A stretch of 64,000 nucleotides of DNA from Antedon mediterranea (Eukaryota > Echinodermata > Crinoidea > Comatulida > Antedonidae), in assembly GCF_964355755.1 (NCBI RefSeq), contig NC_092672.1, forward strand, positions 36,452,501 to 36,516,500, given 5' to 3'. Of the stretch, positions 46,801 to 61,800 are shown piece by piece; the stretch's first letter is position 1; every line of letters begins with the position of its first letter. The notes under the pieces are model-generated. The model was not told where the DNA came from. It made no database searches and was given only the letters and a program-made list of their open reading frames with translations. Position numbers and translations under genes: made by a program.

Positions 46801-49800
46801 TACACTTTTTCAGTAACTTAGGGGTTATTAGTTTACAATACGTCGCGAAACGCGTTACACTTAGCGACTGACGCGTTTTAGTCGCCGGTGAACTGTCTCC
46901 CCTTTGGTAAATTATGTGTCGAAAAATGGGGAATAAATTTTATACACACAATTAATACGATTTGTTTAGGCCTAAGTAATATTTCCGATAAAAATGTCAG
47001 TATAATTTACATGTATAACCTCATGATTTGCAATGTACAACAGCATAATAATCTTATCAGATTGCTTATTAACTTATTGCTTATTAACTAGGCCTAGTCC
47101 TAGCTAAGCCGTCTGCTCAGCCTAGCTAGCCTTGAATTTTTGTGTAAGCCTATAATGGCATTCATGGTTTTGAAAATGCTTGGTCATTTCGCCCCATTTA
47201 TCGTTCCTGGGTTTTCTCGCACATTCACAAGAATTGTGAAACACAAAATCCTATACAGAACAAGAGTAGTAAAGCGATGACCGATGTGGAAGCTTAGGCC
47301 TGACTGAAAAGCAACTTTTCAGGCACCCTATCATGGCCCATGGGTAGGCCGAAGTTGGGTGTCAACAGAACAAACTTCACTGCTGTCAGCCTAGCTAGAG
47401 GCCAAGCAGCATCGGTACATACCTACACTCTAGTAGGCCTAGGCCTAGCTTTATTGAATATATAGCCACGTCTTTCTCAAATCTCGTTAAATTTGACATT
47501 TTAGTAATAGTCTCATAATCACATTATTACACTGAAACATGATAGGGTCACATTCAGAATGTTTCAATATACTTTTCGCCCGTCAAAAATAACATCGCGA
47601 CAAAATAATAGATCGCCAGCTGCAGTAAGTGTGATTGTGAAAAATGTCACGTGATCAGACTCCCTAGCAAAATAAAAAACCCAATTGGACCCGAACGGGG
47701 GAAAGTGTCTATTTACGCAAAATTGCGCAATGTATACGCGATAAAAATACCAGAAATAGAAAGATCTGGAAAAATTACATAAAAATCCTTATTAAATTTT
47801 TTTTTTAGTGAAGAAATTAATTTGTTAGGATTATTCTAATATACCCCCCTTTTGCATGTAAAAGAATAGGAAATTACAAGGTATCCCCCCAAAACTCAAA
47901 AAGGCGTGATTTTCAAGAAAATCGTTCTCATTGAAAAAAAATTCAAAAAAATATGAAGTATGAGGGATGATATTTTTAAATAATAGTTGAAATGTATGAA
48001 AAATAGTAATTTTCTGAGTGGAGCTCCACTTTAAGATTTCACTTTATTTATCCACAATACAGGTTATTGAAATATTTTGGAGTATTCATGGTACGGTACA
48101 TTATAAAAATACTGTATTTAAACAATTTTACTGAGATTCGCAAATAAAATATTTAAAAACGTGTAAGTAAAATGAATGAAAATTTATTTGAATCTAAACT
48201 AAAATTTAACTTAAGTTCTGTATACACAATCAAACTAGTTTGACAAAAAAATGGTGATGCGCCCAAATATGGTAGTGATATACCCAAATATAGTAGTGAT
48301 ATGACATCATCATGTCCATATATGGGCACATAAACTTTGATAGTGTAGACAGAGCTTTACAGTCTACAGCAATAGTCCAGTCAAAAATCACCCTCACCAT
48401 GGTATAAGAACGTACCCTAATAAAATTTCATCCGTAGGTTCTATGTATATAGGTAATAACATTTCTTGATGTTGCGTCTTGCAAAACTTGGGATTTTACG
48501 AGAAAATTAGACTTTTATACCCAATTTATAACTACCTCATGTCGTATTATTGTGTACAGCGAATGCGACGAAGCGTGACTAAAATTACGAGACGCCGTTT
48601 GCGCCCGTTGAAAAATGCATTAACAAAGCTAAAAACTTACAAAATTAATAGTTTATACAATAATTTAAATATAGTTTACAATAAATTGTATAATAAAATA
48701 CATAACATATAAAGAAAACTCAAGTATAATCTCAAATATTTACAGATATGTGTTTAAAAATGTACAAATCAAAATGGCCTTCCATAAAATAAAGTGCGCC
48801 CTCACTCGTCATACTTTTATCGGACTTGTATGGATGGTTATACAAGGCATTAATAATACGAAACCCGATGCGGTTTGTTAGTTATTGCCTCTGCAAGAGG
48901 CAGAATATTATATTTTCACAAATATATTTCTAGTTTTTATCATGGAAAAAAAGAATTGTATATATTTAAACACATTACAACCTCCAGTCTACCATTCATG
49001 ATGGATTAAGTGAAGCGCCGTATTGTATATGCTATAGCGTAATGATCTTCTAGTTATCTGGTTATATTCTGGACATTCTTTTTTTCACAGCATTACTTGC
49101 GTGGATATCACAATGCATTTGTTTATTCGCGATTATAGTCAATATTAATTTGAGTAAGAATCATTTTTAAATGACAGTCCATTTCGCGTATACGATATAA
49201 TAAAGATTTAAATTAATAAAGTACTCTGAAATATTTTCTCATTGGTTATCCGCAACAAAGAATCCTTGTGATTGTTAGTTTTGTTTAATTTTCTTTGAAT
49301 TGTTTATTGGCATCCATATCGTATGATGTGTGAGACAATTTCGTGTTTTAAAAAATGTAATCCTGCCACCGAAGATTCTTTCTGTTCGAAGACTTCTGAC
49401 GGATAACTGTGTTATTCTTTTACATTTAATTAATTAATTAATGTTCATCTTCACTTTTGGTAAAAATAGCCTACATCTTTTAGGTTTAAAACGTCATTTA
49501 TAAGCATTTGTTGAATAAGCCAACAAATTAAACTACTGTGTTCTCCCAAGCTTTTTAAATTTTATTTAAATGCATTAAAATGCGTCGGACTCGGCGGATA
49601 ACAATATTTGAAATAAATGCATATAAAACTTTTGTTCTGGACTTTACTTTTTTGTCCCAAGTGAGAACTTTCAGGCCATGGAGGTGAACCGATCGTTTAT
49701 GACATGCTTTTGTGTATAAAATGTCCAATAATAATTGTAGGACTACTCTCAACCAAAACACTTTATATTAGAATGTATTTAATATACGTCACGTCTTAAA

Positions 49801-52800
49801 AAATTGGGAGAATTGGGTAATACAGTATGTCGTTTCTCGCGAATCTTACATCACACTCCACATTCTCACTTTCTTTTATTTAGTGAAATGTGAACGGTGG
49901 AAAAACGGGAAAATACTTTAAATTTAGAATGCTTTGAATTCTGGAAGACGACTTCGAACTTAAAGAATCGTCATGAATGACGTTTATTGGCTCAAACTTC
50001 ACACATCGGTACGATGTGAAGGCCAGACGGATTCAGAGAGGATCAAACCGGCTCCTCCTCCCCATTGGCAGTGGGGGCATCGGCGGGTGAAAGGGAAAAA
50101 TGATAAATGTTGATTCAGACGAATGCCAACCAGCCCCTTTGATACGCTCTTAATAATTGTTGGAAAGTGAAAGTAGGGCTACTTGAGGTAGGGCCTAGTA
50201 TCTTTCGTATAGGCCTACACGAAATGGATTATCCTTAAATGATTGGTTCTTACTCTAATTAAGATCATAATCGCGAATGATAGTTCAAAATATGCAATGC
50301 ATTGTGATATCCACGCAAGTAATGCTGTGAAAAAAAAAGAATGTCTATTCTAAAAATAAAACCAGCAAAACTAGTAGATCATTACGCTTCAGCAGATATA
50401 CAAATATACACTTAATCCATCATGATGGTAGACTGGAGGTTGTAATGTGTTTAAATATATACAATTCTTTTTTTCCATGATAAAAATTAGAAATATATTT
50501 GTGAAAATATAATATTCTGCCTCTTGCAGAGGCAATAACTAACAAACCGCATCGTGTTTCATATATTAATGCCTTGTATAACCATCCATACAAGTCCGAT
50601 AAAAGTATGACGAGTGAGGGCGCACTTTATTTTATGGAAGGCCATTTTGATTTGTACATTTTTAAACACATCTGTAAATATTTGAGATTATACTTGGGTT
50701 TTCTTTATATGTTATGTATTTTATTATACAATTTATTGTAAACTATATTTAAACTATTGTATAAACTATTAATTTTGTAAGTTTTTAGCTTTGTTAATGC
50801 ATTTTTCAACGGGCGCTAACGGCGTCTCGTAATTTTAGTCACGCTTCGTCGAATTCGCTGTACACAATAATACGACATGAGGCGGTTATAAATTGGGTAT
50901 AAAAGTCAAATTTTCTCGTAAAATCCCAAGTTTTGCAAGACGCAACATCAAGAAATGTTATTACCTATATACATAGAACCTACGGATGAAATTTTATTAG
51001 GGTACGTTCTTATACCATGGTGAGGGTGATTTTTGACTGGACTACAATACAACATTCTCCAAACACTGGCAAACAAGGAGTTTGTAAACAGAAGAATTCT
51101 GAGTACAACATTTGCCTTTATTTACCCATCATAAAAAAAACAAATATAATTTGAATATTGAATTTCCTTTGTTGATTAAGTTTAATAGTGTAGACAGAGA
51201 TACTAAATAATCAACAATGTACTGTTTACAGTAACAATCAATCTTTTTTTTTGTCAAAGTCAAATTGATATAAATAATAAAGAAACCTCTGACAGAGATA
51301 CTAAATAATCAACAATGTACTGTTTACAGTAACAATCAATCTTTTTTTTTTGTCAAAGTCAAATTGATATAAAGAAACCTCAAGATGATATGATATTTTA
51401 GTAACACTTTCATATTCAAAAGTAAGGTTTTCAATGACTTTCTTCATGGTTGACGATGATGTAATATCTATTTATAGAGTTAATCAGGATAAGTGTTACT
51501 TGGCTTGCTTCCAATTTTAAATGCTTCAATGAGCACGGTGCCAAGAAAAGCTCCTCAAACACGTTTTTAGACGATTAATCATATTCGTCACAGATCACGT
51601 CATTCACAAAATTAAAGAATAACAAACAGTTGTGTGTGATGTTAACATGCTGGGTTGAATCACATGACATCACAACATAAGTCTAAATGTACAAGAAAGG
51701 ATAATGCAATTGTGCTTGGTAGAATTACTGTAGGTAGAGTTCTTCAAAGTCTTGCCCCTTTGCTTGGTAGAATTAGGTGGAATCCCCCACCTTCAAAGTC
51801 TTGCCCCCTTGCTTGGTAGAATTAGGTGGAATCCCCCACCTTCAAAGTCTTGCCCCTTTGCGTGGTAGAATTAGGTGGAATCCCCCACCTTCAAAGTCTT
51901 GCCCCTTTGCTTGGTAGAATTAGGTGGAATCCCCCACCTTCAAAGTCTTGCCCCTTTGTGTGGTAGAATTAGGTGGAATCCCCCACCTTCAAAGTCTTGC
52001 CCCTTTGCGTGGTAGAATTAGGTGGAATCCCCCACCTTCAAAGTCTTGCCCCTTTTCCCTATGTACTGTAGAGCTTTATTGCTTCTTCCAGCCTACTTTC
52101 AACACCACACCTACTGTACTGTACCTCTCTTTACTTTTTCCCTAATTCATCTTAAACTTTGTGGCAGTACAGTAACCATCTCTATTTTGAAAATATTTTT
52201 TATTACCTTATTTATAGAGGGTGACCCTAAACAGCATATGCTGACAATCAAGGGGCTTCTTGATGAATGACATCAGTATTTTAGTTAAATTGTCAGTTGT
52301 AATACTAAAGTATAAACTGTATAGTAACAAACTACAGTAATGAAGTCGCCTATTGGTTGTTCATTCATTACTTACAGACAGTATATCAACATATTTAATT
52401 ACAAATTGTATATTGTGTTGTCAAATCAAATAGACTATTATTATTTAATCAGTTTACAAAGATTTATAAGATTGGATTGTATTCAAATAGGAAATCGTTT
52501 TGTTGTTAATGTTTACGGATGAATGCCAATGTACACACAATGTACACTATGTCAGACTTCCTATCAGGATATGTTGATTTCATTGAAAATTGCAATATTA
52601 GGAATTGTTTTATATATAAAGTAATATAGAAATGAGTGTGAAAGATATAATTGAAGTAGACGCTGTGATTGGACATTCAGAAAAAAAATCATAATGTACA
52701 GTACGTGTATTATTACCGTGTGAAATAAAATATACTGTAAATTGTACTGTACAGGTTAAAATTGTAACCTTAAGCTCTGTCTACATTATAAAACTACAGT

Positions 52801-55800
52801 AGTTTGACAAAAAAAGTGTGATGTGCCCAAATATGGTAGTGATATGCCGAAATATGGTAGTAATATGACACATCATGTCCATATATGGGCACATTCATGT
52901 TTTTGTCACATAAATAAAGTTTGATAGAGCTTTAGGACCTTTCTCTCTTTTCTTCCTCAAAGAATAAATTTGTGCAGTTTGAAGGCCATACAACAATCAG
53001 ATCATAACTTAATATACAGTGGCAGTAGATCATTATGAATAAAGCAATTTCTTATTGGTTATAATCCCTGGTGCCAAATAATATTTAATAGCAAATATTT
53101 TATAAATTCATAAAATAATTGAAGATACAGTCCCATACACATCTGGGAATACATATTGGAATTTATCCATGCATCAATTTGAATAGAATATTCTGTAGTT
53201 TGGAGGTACTGTATACTATGTTTGTTATTTTCATAACATTGTGTTTATCAAACGCTATCATGCATTCTCTAAAATTTATAAACAATTGCACTAAAAATAT
53301 TCAAATTTTGTACATTATCAAACCTGCAATCCATATGTGTACGTGACCTTTAAGGTCGTTCCGCAAACTGATGATGTATACATTCTTGCTAGACATTATA
53401 GATTTGTGGTGGATATTCTTACTAGTACAGTTAGCACCCTGAGGCGTGGTACGTCTCATGTTGCGGAGTCAAGTGAAGTAATGCTATAAATGATTTCCAA
53501 TTCTAATTTTGTTCAGTTGTTGATTTTTAACCGTATGTAAAGGACGACGGTGATAATCTTATGCTGAATTTGAAAAAAATTGGTTTTTGTGTACTTGGAA
53601 TAAATTTTAGCCATATTTAGAATCGGTTAACTTGGATACACTGTACGTACTCAGAGAAGGCTAGAGTATAACATGCCGTACCATAGGCTAGACTTTGTGG
53701 ACATGTTCCCACAACACGCTGGTGGGCCATCTATCCATTTAATGGTTCAATCTATTAAGGATTTGAGAGTGTTCACAAAAAAACAGGTGTGTAGAATTGA
53801 TTTAGAATTATGATAACTGTTTGTTCAGATGACATGTCTCTGGTAGTATATGACATTAATGTGTTGTACACAGTAGATACTTTCTTTAGCTTTGTATGAT
53901 TTCAGTAGTTTAAAAGTACAGCTAGTGTAAACATTGCTTGACAATTATAATGAAAAATTGAGTAAATTGTAGTATTTATTAATATTTAAAGTATAGTAAA
54001 AAAAAGGCATGCGGCTCCAAAAAATTAAGAGGGGCCAGAACATGAAACTAACATTTGATTTGTGTTTGACCTGATCGGTTGAACCATAACTAATTTGTTA
54101 TATTATGTGGATAATAATGGTACAATATTTTTGTGGCATGTGTGACATAGACCTGCATACTGTTGTTATTGACCTCTGAGGTCAAATACTCGTTTTACAT
54201 GAGCTGATACAAATGTTAATGATTACTACATCTACAATTTCAACTATTTTTAATCATCAAGTTTCATTGATTATTGTGTGTATTTCATTGTATTACTTAA
54301 CATTAAACAAGGGCTAATATTTAAATCAAATGTCTATTTGTCAAATCTTAAAAACAAAAACTGTTAACAATTAAGAATTTAGAAAAGTAGAATTTTTTTT
54401 AAATAGTTGTCTATAGTATTACGTGACTAGTTTACCTGGATGAACCGACATAGGCCTTTTTCCCTTCAAGGGAAGAACATAACCGAAAAGTAAAAATTGA
54501 TTCATGAACTCCCCTCCAAGATAGTGGCATCACCCATGCGCCACGCCCTCAGGTGGCGGCATCGCCCATGCATACTGTACCTCTCCATTTATTTGGAGAG
54601 AGAACAATAGAACCTAATAGTTTACTTTAATAAGTTTATTACTATACTGTATTTGTCTGAACATGGAGATATAAAATAAGCCTGAATTGATATGCTGAGT
54701 GAGTACAGTATATTTCCTATCCTTGATAGAATCTGTCCGATATCCCCGTGCATCTTGTTTGATTGAATCAACATAGGCTGGTGAATGACTTTGATTTTTA
54801 GCTGTACTGTAGGCCTATTTTGCAGATGGTGATTCTTTGTTAATGTTACTGTACATAGATGATTGTAATTGCCCCATACATTGACTAAAACTTAAATAGA
54901 TCAGGGGTCTACTTTTTTAAATGTTTCAATCTCAGTTTGTTTGTAGAAATTACTGTCAACTTTCGTAAAGCTCCATCTACACTATCAAACTTTATGTGAC
55001 AAAATCTATGACGTGCCCATATATGGACATGATGATGTCATAACACTACCATATTTGAGCATATCACTACCATGTTTAGGCACACTTTTTTTGTCGAACT
55101 AGTTTGATAGTGTGTAGACAGAGCTGTAGAGGATAAAAGTAATTTGTATATTGGACCATGGTGGTATAGATTCTTAATATTTAAAAATATACAGCTATGA
55201 TTTTGGGAAGTTTAGGGCTTGGAATGTTTTAAGAAAGTTTACTGAGGGCTTCAGTTTGTCTGGTTTTTGTAAAGTAGACAGAACATTTGTAACAATGTTA
55301 CGGTATGGCCAAATTTTAAAAGTTTAAATCTATGAAATTACAAAATGAATATCTTATCAGTATACACTGAGGATACAGTGTATGTACTGTATGATAAAAG
55401 TATCTAAGATTTTAAACAAAGAACAAATATTGAGTATGATTATGAAAAAAAATGAATAGATTAAAGATTAATGATGCTTTACACAGACTGTCTTTTTATT
55501 GTACACTCTCTTTAAAATTTTGAATTTCTATACACTGAATAAATTATGTAAATTAGGTTTAGTTATTGAATATATAAAGCGTGCCTGTATATTGATGTGC
55601 TAGTTGTAGAGTAATTTGTGTGTGGTTTAACAAAGAAATAAAGACATACCAAAGTTTAGTTATGTTTTTATCACATTCAATCAAATTAATGAAAAGTTCC
55701 TCTTTGAAATAATTATTTTTTGTAAAGTTATCATTTTAATAAAAAAATTGGTATTACTGTACAAACTGTACTCTTTGTCCTATACCTATTTTACTGTACT

Positions 55801-58800
55801 TACCTGTAGCCTTGCAAAACTCCAGTGTTACAAACACCAGGGCACACACCATACAAACTGCTGGTGTTGACACCCCGCTGTGTGTAAACTTCTAAGTTTT
55901 TAAGGCGATAAATTAAATGAAAGCGTTATGACTGTAAAACGATGGGTTAAATATCAGGAAATTGTAAATTTTTTGTTTGATTTTTAACCCCCAAATTCTT
56001 TTTTGTTTTTCTTTTTTTGAGGAATTTATAACATGCAATATTATATCATGACTGTATATGTACAGTAGCGCTTTTCCTTTTATGCAGTATACTGGACTTT
56101 TACATTAACAAATATGTTCTGAATTGATAGCGGACAATTCAATGTTAATAAATTGATATATAACATTGAGACTTGGACTTTAGTTTATGAATTATGTCTA
56201 TATTGTCCATCTGTACATTCTCTTAATGACCTATTATTCCATTCTGTAATCTAACAAGGTCAATATCACTGGACAATGTGATGACCTCCATTCAAAAATT
56301 TGCGAAGAGACTTTGGATATTGCCAATATACTGTACAGCTGTACCCTACAGTACATACTATGTACAGTAACACAGGCCTTGTCTTTTAAGGCGAGCGAGT
56401 GCGATCACTCACCTAACACACTCCTAAACTGCCCTTGAGGAGTGCGATTTACAACATACCTAAATTTTGTAAACTTCTACACATCAACATACAAACAGGA
56501 CACCTACAGCATCAGTATTGAGGAGTGCAATTTGTAGCACACCTATGATTTTCAAAAGACAAAGCCTGGTAACAAAGTCTGTAACAGTATAGAAAAAATA
56601 AATTGCTTACATTACAATTACATTGTTATGATAATAATAACTTGATTGTTTCTTTCTTTCAGACTACCAGCATTACTAAGGCTATCAACAGTCAGGAAGT
56701 ACCAGTCAAAGAGAAACATGTTAGGAGTATCCTTCACAATCCACTTCAGTTATTTCTTTCGATATCGGTTGCTATTTAAATCTGTACATTGTTTTTGTAA
56801 AATGAACTTTAATATTGTTTAATCTAATTACATCTTGTAAAGGTAAAACAAAACCCCTCTAGTGCCAGTCTTATTCTCCCTATCTAAAATTTAACAGTAA
56901 CTTTCTCCATTCTATCTCAAACATAACAGTCGTCAACACTATCTGTTCATACTCAACATCAATTTAGATGTGGGCTTCCCACTTACTGTACTCTCATACT
57001 ATAAAGATCTGTCTACACTATCAAACTAATTTGACAAACAATTTGAAGTGCCCAAATATGGTAGTGATATACCCAAATTTGTTAGTGATATGACATCATC
57101 ATGTCCATATATATACATCACATTTTTTTGTCACTAAAAGTTAGATAGTGTAGACAGAGCTTTAGAACAAAAGAAATCAATAGGTCTCACTTTAGGCAAC
57201 AATGATAAGAACTGTTAAGTTATCACCTTAACCCTGCATAGATGTTATCATTGGTTCGTTTCAAGAGAAGGGAGCTTCAACGTTTTGGACAGTTGTGACC
57301 CGCTTACCAAAACAAGGCAACCCAATCGTTTGCTGGAAGTTCTGTCATACGTTGCACAAATTAATGAGGGAAGGACATGAGCACGTAAGTTGAGGACGAC
57401 ATTCAGTTGCTATCTAACCGATGTATCACTCACATTGCATTGTTTTGCCTATTTAATACCTGGATAAACCAACATAGACCATTTACCCTGAGAAGAATAA
57501 AAGTGAATAGTATTTAACATTAACTAATACCCCTCCAAGACCTTGTTCTACTTTGTGCTTGACTTACCTGGATAAACTGACAATAGCCTTTCTCCTCTAA
57601 AATCGAGATATAACTCCAAAAAATTAGAACTTTTCATTGAACACCCCTCTCCACAAATGGTATCGCCTGTGAGGTGTACCCTCATGTGGGTGACCCTGAC
57701 AATACTGTACATACCATACCATTTATTTTCAAGATGTAGAAACATTTAATATTTCTTTTTGTAGGTTGTAAAAGATTCTCAGAAACATTCTGAGCACATA
57801 TCAGACCTGGGCAGTATGTGGGTAAGTTGTTAATTGCATGAGTATACAATTAATGTATGTATTTAAATGTACTATCAAACTCTGTCATCACTATCAAACT
57901 TTATGTGACAACAAAGTGTGATGTGCCCATATATGGACATGATGATGTCATATCACTACCATATTTGGGTATATCACACTTTTTGACTAGTTTGATAGTG
58001 TAGACAGAGCTTTAAAGCCACTCACTCACGCACCTATGGTTGCTATTTGGCTATCTGGTCTCTAGATCTCTGGTTGTTTAGCCTGTGTCTTCTTGAAGTT
58101 GATGATATGATATGTCATCATAGGCCTTCCCACCTTCCTCTTCCCTTGAGTAGACCTCCAGGTAATTAAGTCGAAAACAACCCTTTCTTTCTGCGTTTTC
58201 CAAATTTGGAAGACTGCTGTATTAAAGCCAACAACGGTTTTCAGTGTCAATTTTAATTGTTGTTTAGGGACATATGCAAGAAGGATATAGTAAGTTAATA
58301 AATGCGTATTGTTCCCTTCTGGTCACCAAGTTGGAATTTCATAAAAAGGTAAGAATACGATACATTTATATAACCAATTTGACTATATTGTCCTATCCAT
58401 GCTCTTTTGTCACATGGTACAAATATTTTTTGTTTAAAACCATGTTAAATATTGATTTATTGTGTTTTTTTCTCAAATCCTGATTACACACACTATTTGA
58501 ATATGTAGATAGTGCTTTGAGAGTTACTGTAGGGGAAAATGGCAAAAGACTTCCTACTTTCTAGGAGTTTTATCAGATAATCTATATTTTATTTTATTTA
58601 ATTCGGACACTTTGCCTTCAGTGTGACATGACCACAGTGCTGATTTTGCCATTTTTTCCCAAACTGTTGAGAAATATAGATATTTGTTATCAAACAATCA
58701 TTATTGGATTTATTCTTATGTTTATCCCACTCACATCCAAAATACTGCTGACGCCCATCGACGAGACATTGTACAAACGACTTTAGGCCCACATATGTTG

Positions 58801-61800
58801 CTGGATGCTCTTTGTTTATGATATCTAGTCTGTGTTTTGATAAAGCCCAGCGGAAGCTATCTTGTGTCCTCTTGATCTCTGTTATATACATCAATTGCAT
58901 TTCATCTTTTAATTGCACTCCCTGAGGGGCGTACATAGAAAGGAGACATGAGCCATAATCTATTTATAACTTATTTATGGGAAAATAATATTTGAATATT
59001 AAAGAATAACTTTAATATTTAATTTTTTATTTTTAATGTTGGACTTTGTTTTATAGACTAAATGCATAATTAATTCAAAACAATTATGGTGTGTATAATG
59101 TTTTTTCAGTATCCAACTTTTCCGGGAAACTTAGCTTTTGCAGATGTTGAGAAAGCTCTTGAAAAACTCGCTGAGAACGAAATAAATAATTAGTAAGTAT
59201 TTTCTGAGAAGCATTTCATTCTCAACAAACTTTGATTGTCTGCTATTTTTACAGTAAAAAGCCCCAACATACAGTAACAGTAATTCACTTAAAAGAAGTC
59301 ATATTTCATAAGTGAAATCAAATATGAAATCAATCTTAATAAACCTGCCAAAAAACATTGTACACCTTTCCAATAACAATAACACACACAACAAATAATT
59401 AAAAATAAGTTGCAAGTTTGCAAAATATAATTGGTCTAAAGTGATGTTTTAATTTGTTGTTTCAGCTTCCAGTTGTGTGTTGATATTTTTGATTACCTAG
59501 ATGGTCTTATCAATACACAAGACACAAGTAGGTATCATTTGAAATAATTAATTAAAATATCAAAATTGTCATATTGTCAAAAATATGATTAAATCATCCT
59601 GTGCAAGTAACCATGCATTACAATTGGTATGAGGTAAAATAGTACCTCTAGTATAATGTGGTTATATCAATCAATTGACCCTCTTTTTAATGTATAAAGC
59701 ATGGTTATAGTATTTGTAGGCCACCAGTGGTTTTTGGTAAGCTGCCCTCCACCACAGGAAGGTCATGAAGTTTAAATTCGGAAGCATTAGATCTTAAGAT
59801 CACTTCCTGTTAAAGCAAATGTATGCTTACAGATTGCTTCCAGGTGCCTTTCTTTCTGCTTTATATATGCTTTTTTAGGTAGCTTATCACTACGCATCAG
59901 TTTATATTATTACAATACGTTTTTTTAAATTTTTTTTCCTCAATGCCATTTGTAAATTACTCATATTCCATGTTGGAATAAAACTGTCAATGAAACTGAA
60001 AATAAATATTTATTATTAATCATAATTACGGTATTATTAATATCAATTTTATCATGCAAATGTTTTAAATTTCTAAATTTGTCTCTTCCTAGTAATTTAT
60101 TCACTGGCACTGCTAATAATCTTAATAAGGAAGAACATTTTGCATATTACATCGGAAGTCTTTAAAATCGTTTTTTGACAACTAACGTTTATTGAATTAA
60201 AAACACATTTTTCTCTCAATATTTCCTTATTGGCAATTTAGTTAATGGTTTAAATCTTTTCCTGACAAGACAGCAATTTTATTGTTCAAAAGAATTAAAA
60301 GGAGACTTATTCAAGATGTCAAAAGAAAAGTTGTTGATGATCCATCTCGCTCCCTATTTAGGGGGCGCTTTCCTGTGAAACGAATAACCTATGTGTCCCC
60401 TTAATAGACGTTCTACTGTGTGTTCATTAAAGAAATATAACTATGTTTTATTTGCAGTCTTTGGCTCATTTGATCTTTCCAAGAGCATATCAATGACAAA
60501 CTCAGGCCAATGTCGATTATCACCTCTCATACCTATCATCCAAGACTGCAGCCATCTTTACGATTACAGTGTTCGACTTATGTTTAAGCTACATGCATGT
60601 AAGTTTGTCTAGTACCCTGCTTAAGCTCTGTCTACACTATCAAATTAGTTTGACAAAAAAAAGTGTGATGTGCCAAAATAAGGTAGTGATATGACATCAT
60701 GTCGATGTGCACATCACATTTTTTTCACATATAGTTTGATAGTATAGACAGAGCTTTACCATACCATATTTTTTTTTGTTTTTTTACATTAAATGCAAGA
60801 TTCTAAAAGATTTGATGTGTTTGTTGGGTCAACATTACTATTCAACTAAATTTGTCTACACTATCAAACTAGTTTGACAAAACAAGTGTGATGTGCCCAA
60901 ATATGCTAGTGATGTGCCCAAATATGCTAGTGATGTGCCCAAATAGGCTAGTGATATGCCCAAATATGCTAGTGATGTGCCAAAATATGCTAGTGATGTG
61001 CCCAAATAGGCTAGTGATGTGCCCAAATATGCTAGTGATGTGCCCAAATAGGCTAGTGATGTGCCAAAATATGCTAGTGATGTGCCCAAATAGGCTAGTG
61101 ATGTGCCAAAATATGCTAGTGATGTGCCCAAATAGGCTAGTGATATGCCCAAATATGCTAGTGATGTGCCCAAATATGCTAGTGATATGCCATCAGCATG
61201 TCCATATATGGGCATATCATATTTTTATAGTGTATACATAGCTTTAGCCTTTTTTTTTTATTTTAAAAGTAAATTACCTGCATATTTTTTTTAAATAATG
61301 AAAATATATTTGATGTTATTTAAAATGACAAAAAATCCTCCTTATTTAAAAATAATAATAATTTAAAATAATAATAATTTAAAATAATAATAATTTAAAA
61401 TAATAATAATTTAAAATATATTTACCATTAAACTATATATTCTTAGAGTTCTTTTTTCAAAATTATAAATAAATTATCTGCTCATTTTTAAATAATGAAA
61501 AACTATTTTATGTTATTTAAAATGACAAAATCCTCCTTATGCTAATAACAAATTTAAAATATATTTGTGTTAATAGGTTTGCCAGCTGACATTTTAGATG
61601 GACACCGTGACCGTTTCAAGAAGCAGTTTGACTCCCTCAAGTCGTGTTTCTTACGAGTTAAAAACCTCATGTATTTTAGGAGATTAATCCAAGTGCCAAC
61701 ATTACCTGATGTAAGTATCATCTTGTTCATGTTAAGTACCTTCTTGTTCACGCTAAGTAGTTTATTTTTTCAGACTATATTAGGTTTTTTTTCCTCATGC

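Larger units (their letters stand above)
43920..56662 (+). other. HIP1 intron 1 (12.7 kb)
   Basis: Donor GTAAAC after CAGCAG; acceptor TTTCTTTCAG. No exon was recognised inside. It carries a disrupted MITE (44.36 kb), a poly-G run of 19 or so (45121-45139), a TTAA element (46.6 kb), the 2.67-kb inverted-repeat element, tandem repeats at 51.2 and 51.7 kb, MITE copies and other dispersed repeats listed separately. 44.7-46.6 kb and 53.0-54.4 kb show no recognisable feature. Confidence 0.85.

Noticed and set aside
48479-48712. 77-codon plus-strand frame with basic residues in the left arm of the 2.67-kb element
   Set aside because: The mirrored arm does not keep it as an independent gene, it is AT-rich with low complexity at its end, and no transposase motif (DDE/D, HTH) was recognised.
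51924-52270. Two overlapping plus-strand frames with repeated peptides
   Set aside because: They come from the 49-bp minisatellite and continue into unrelated intron DNA; no domain was recognised.
58598-58936. 112-codon minus-strand frame in HIP1 intron 5
   Set aside because: It overlaps a family B MITE end, no protein family was recognised, and there is no sign of splice sites or relatives in the window. It could be a worn transposon fragment but cannot be supported as a gene.
60856-61241. Open frames of about 118 codons on both strands with regular repeat proteins
   Set aside because: They are produced by the 21-bp array inside a MITE; the unit length is a multiple of three, so all frames without a stop stay open.
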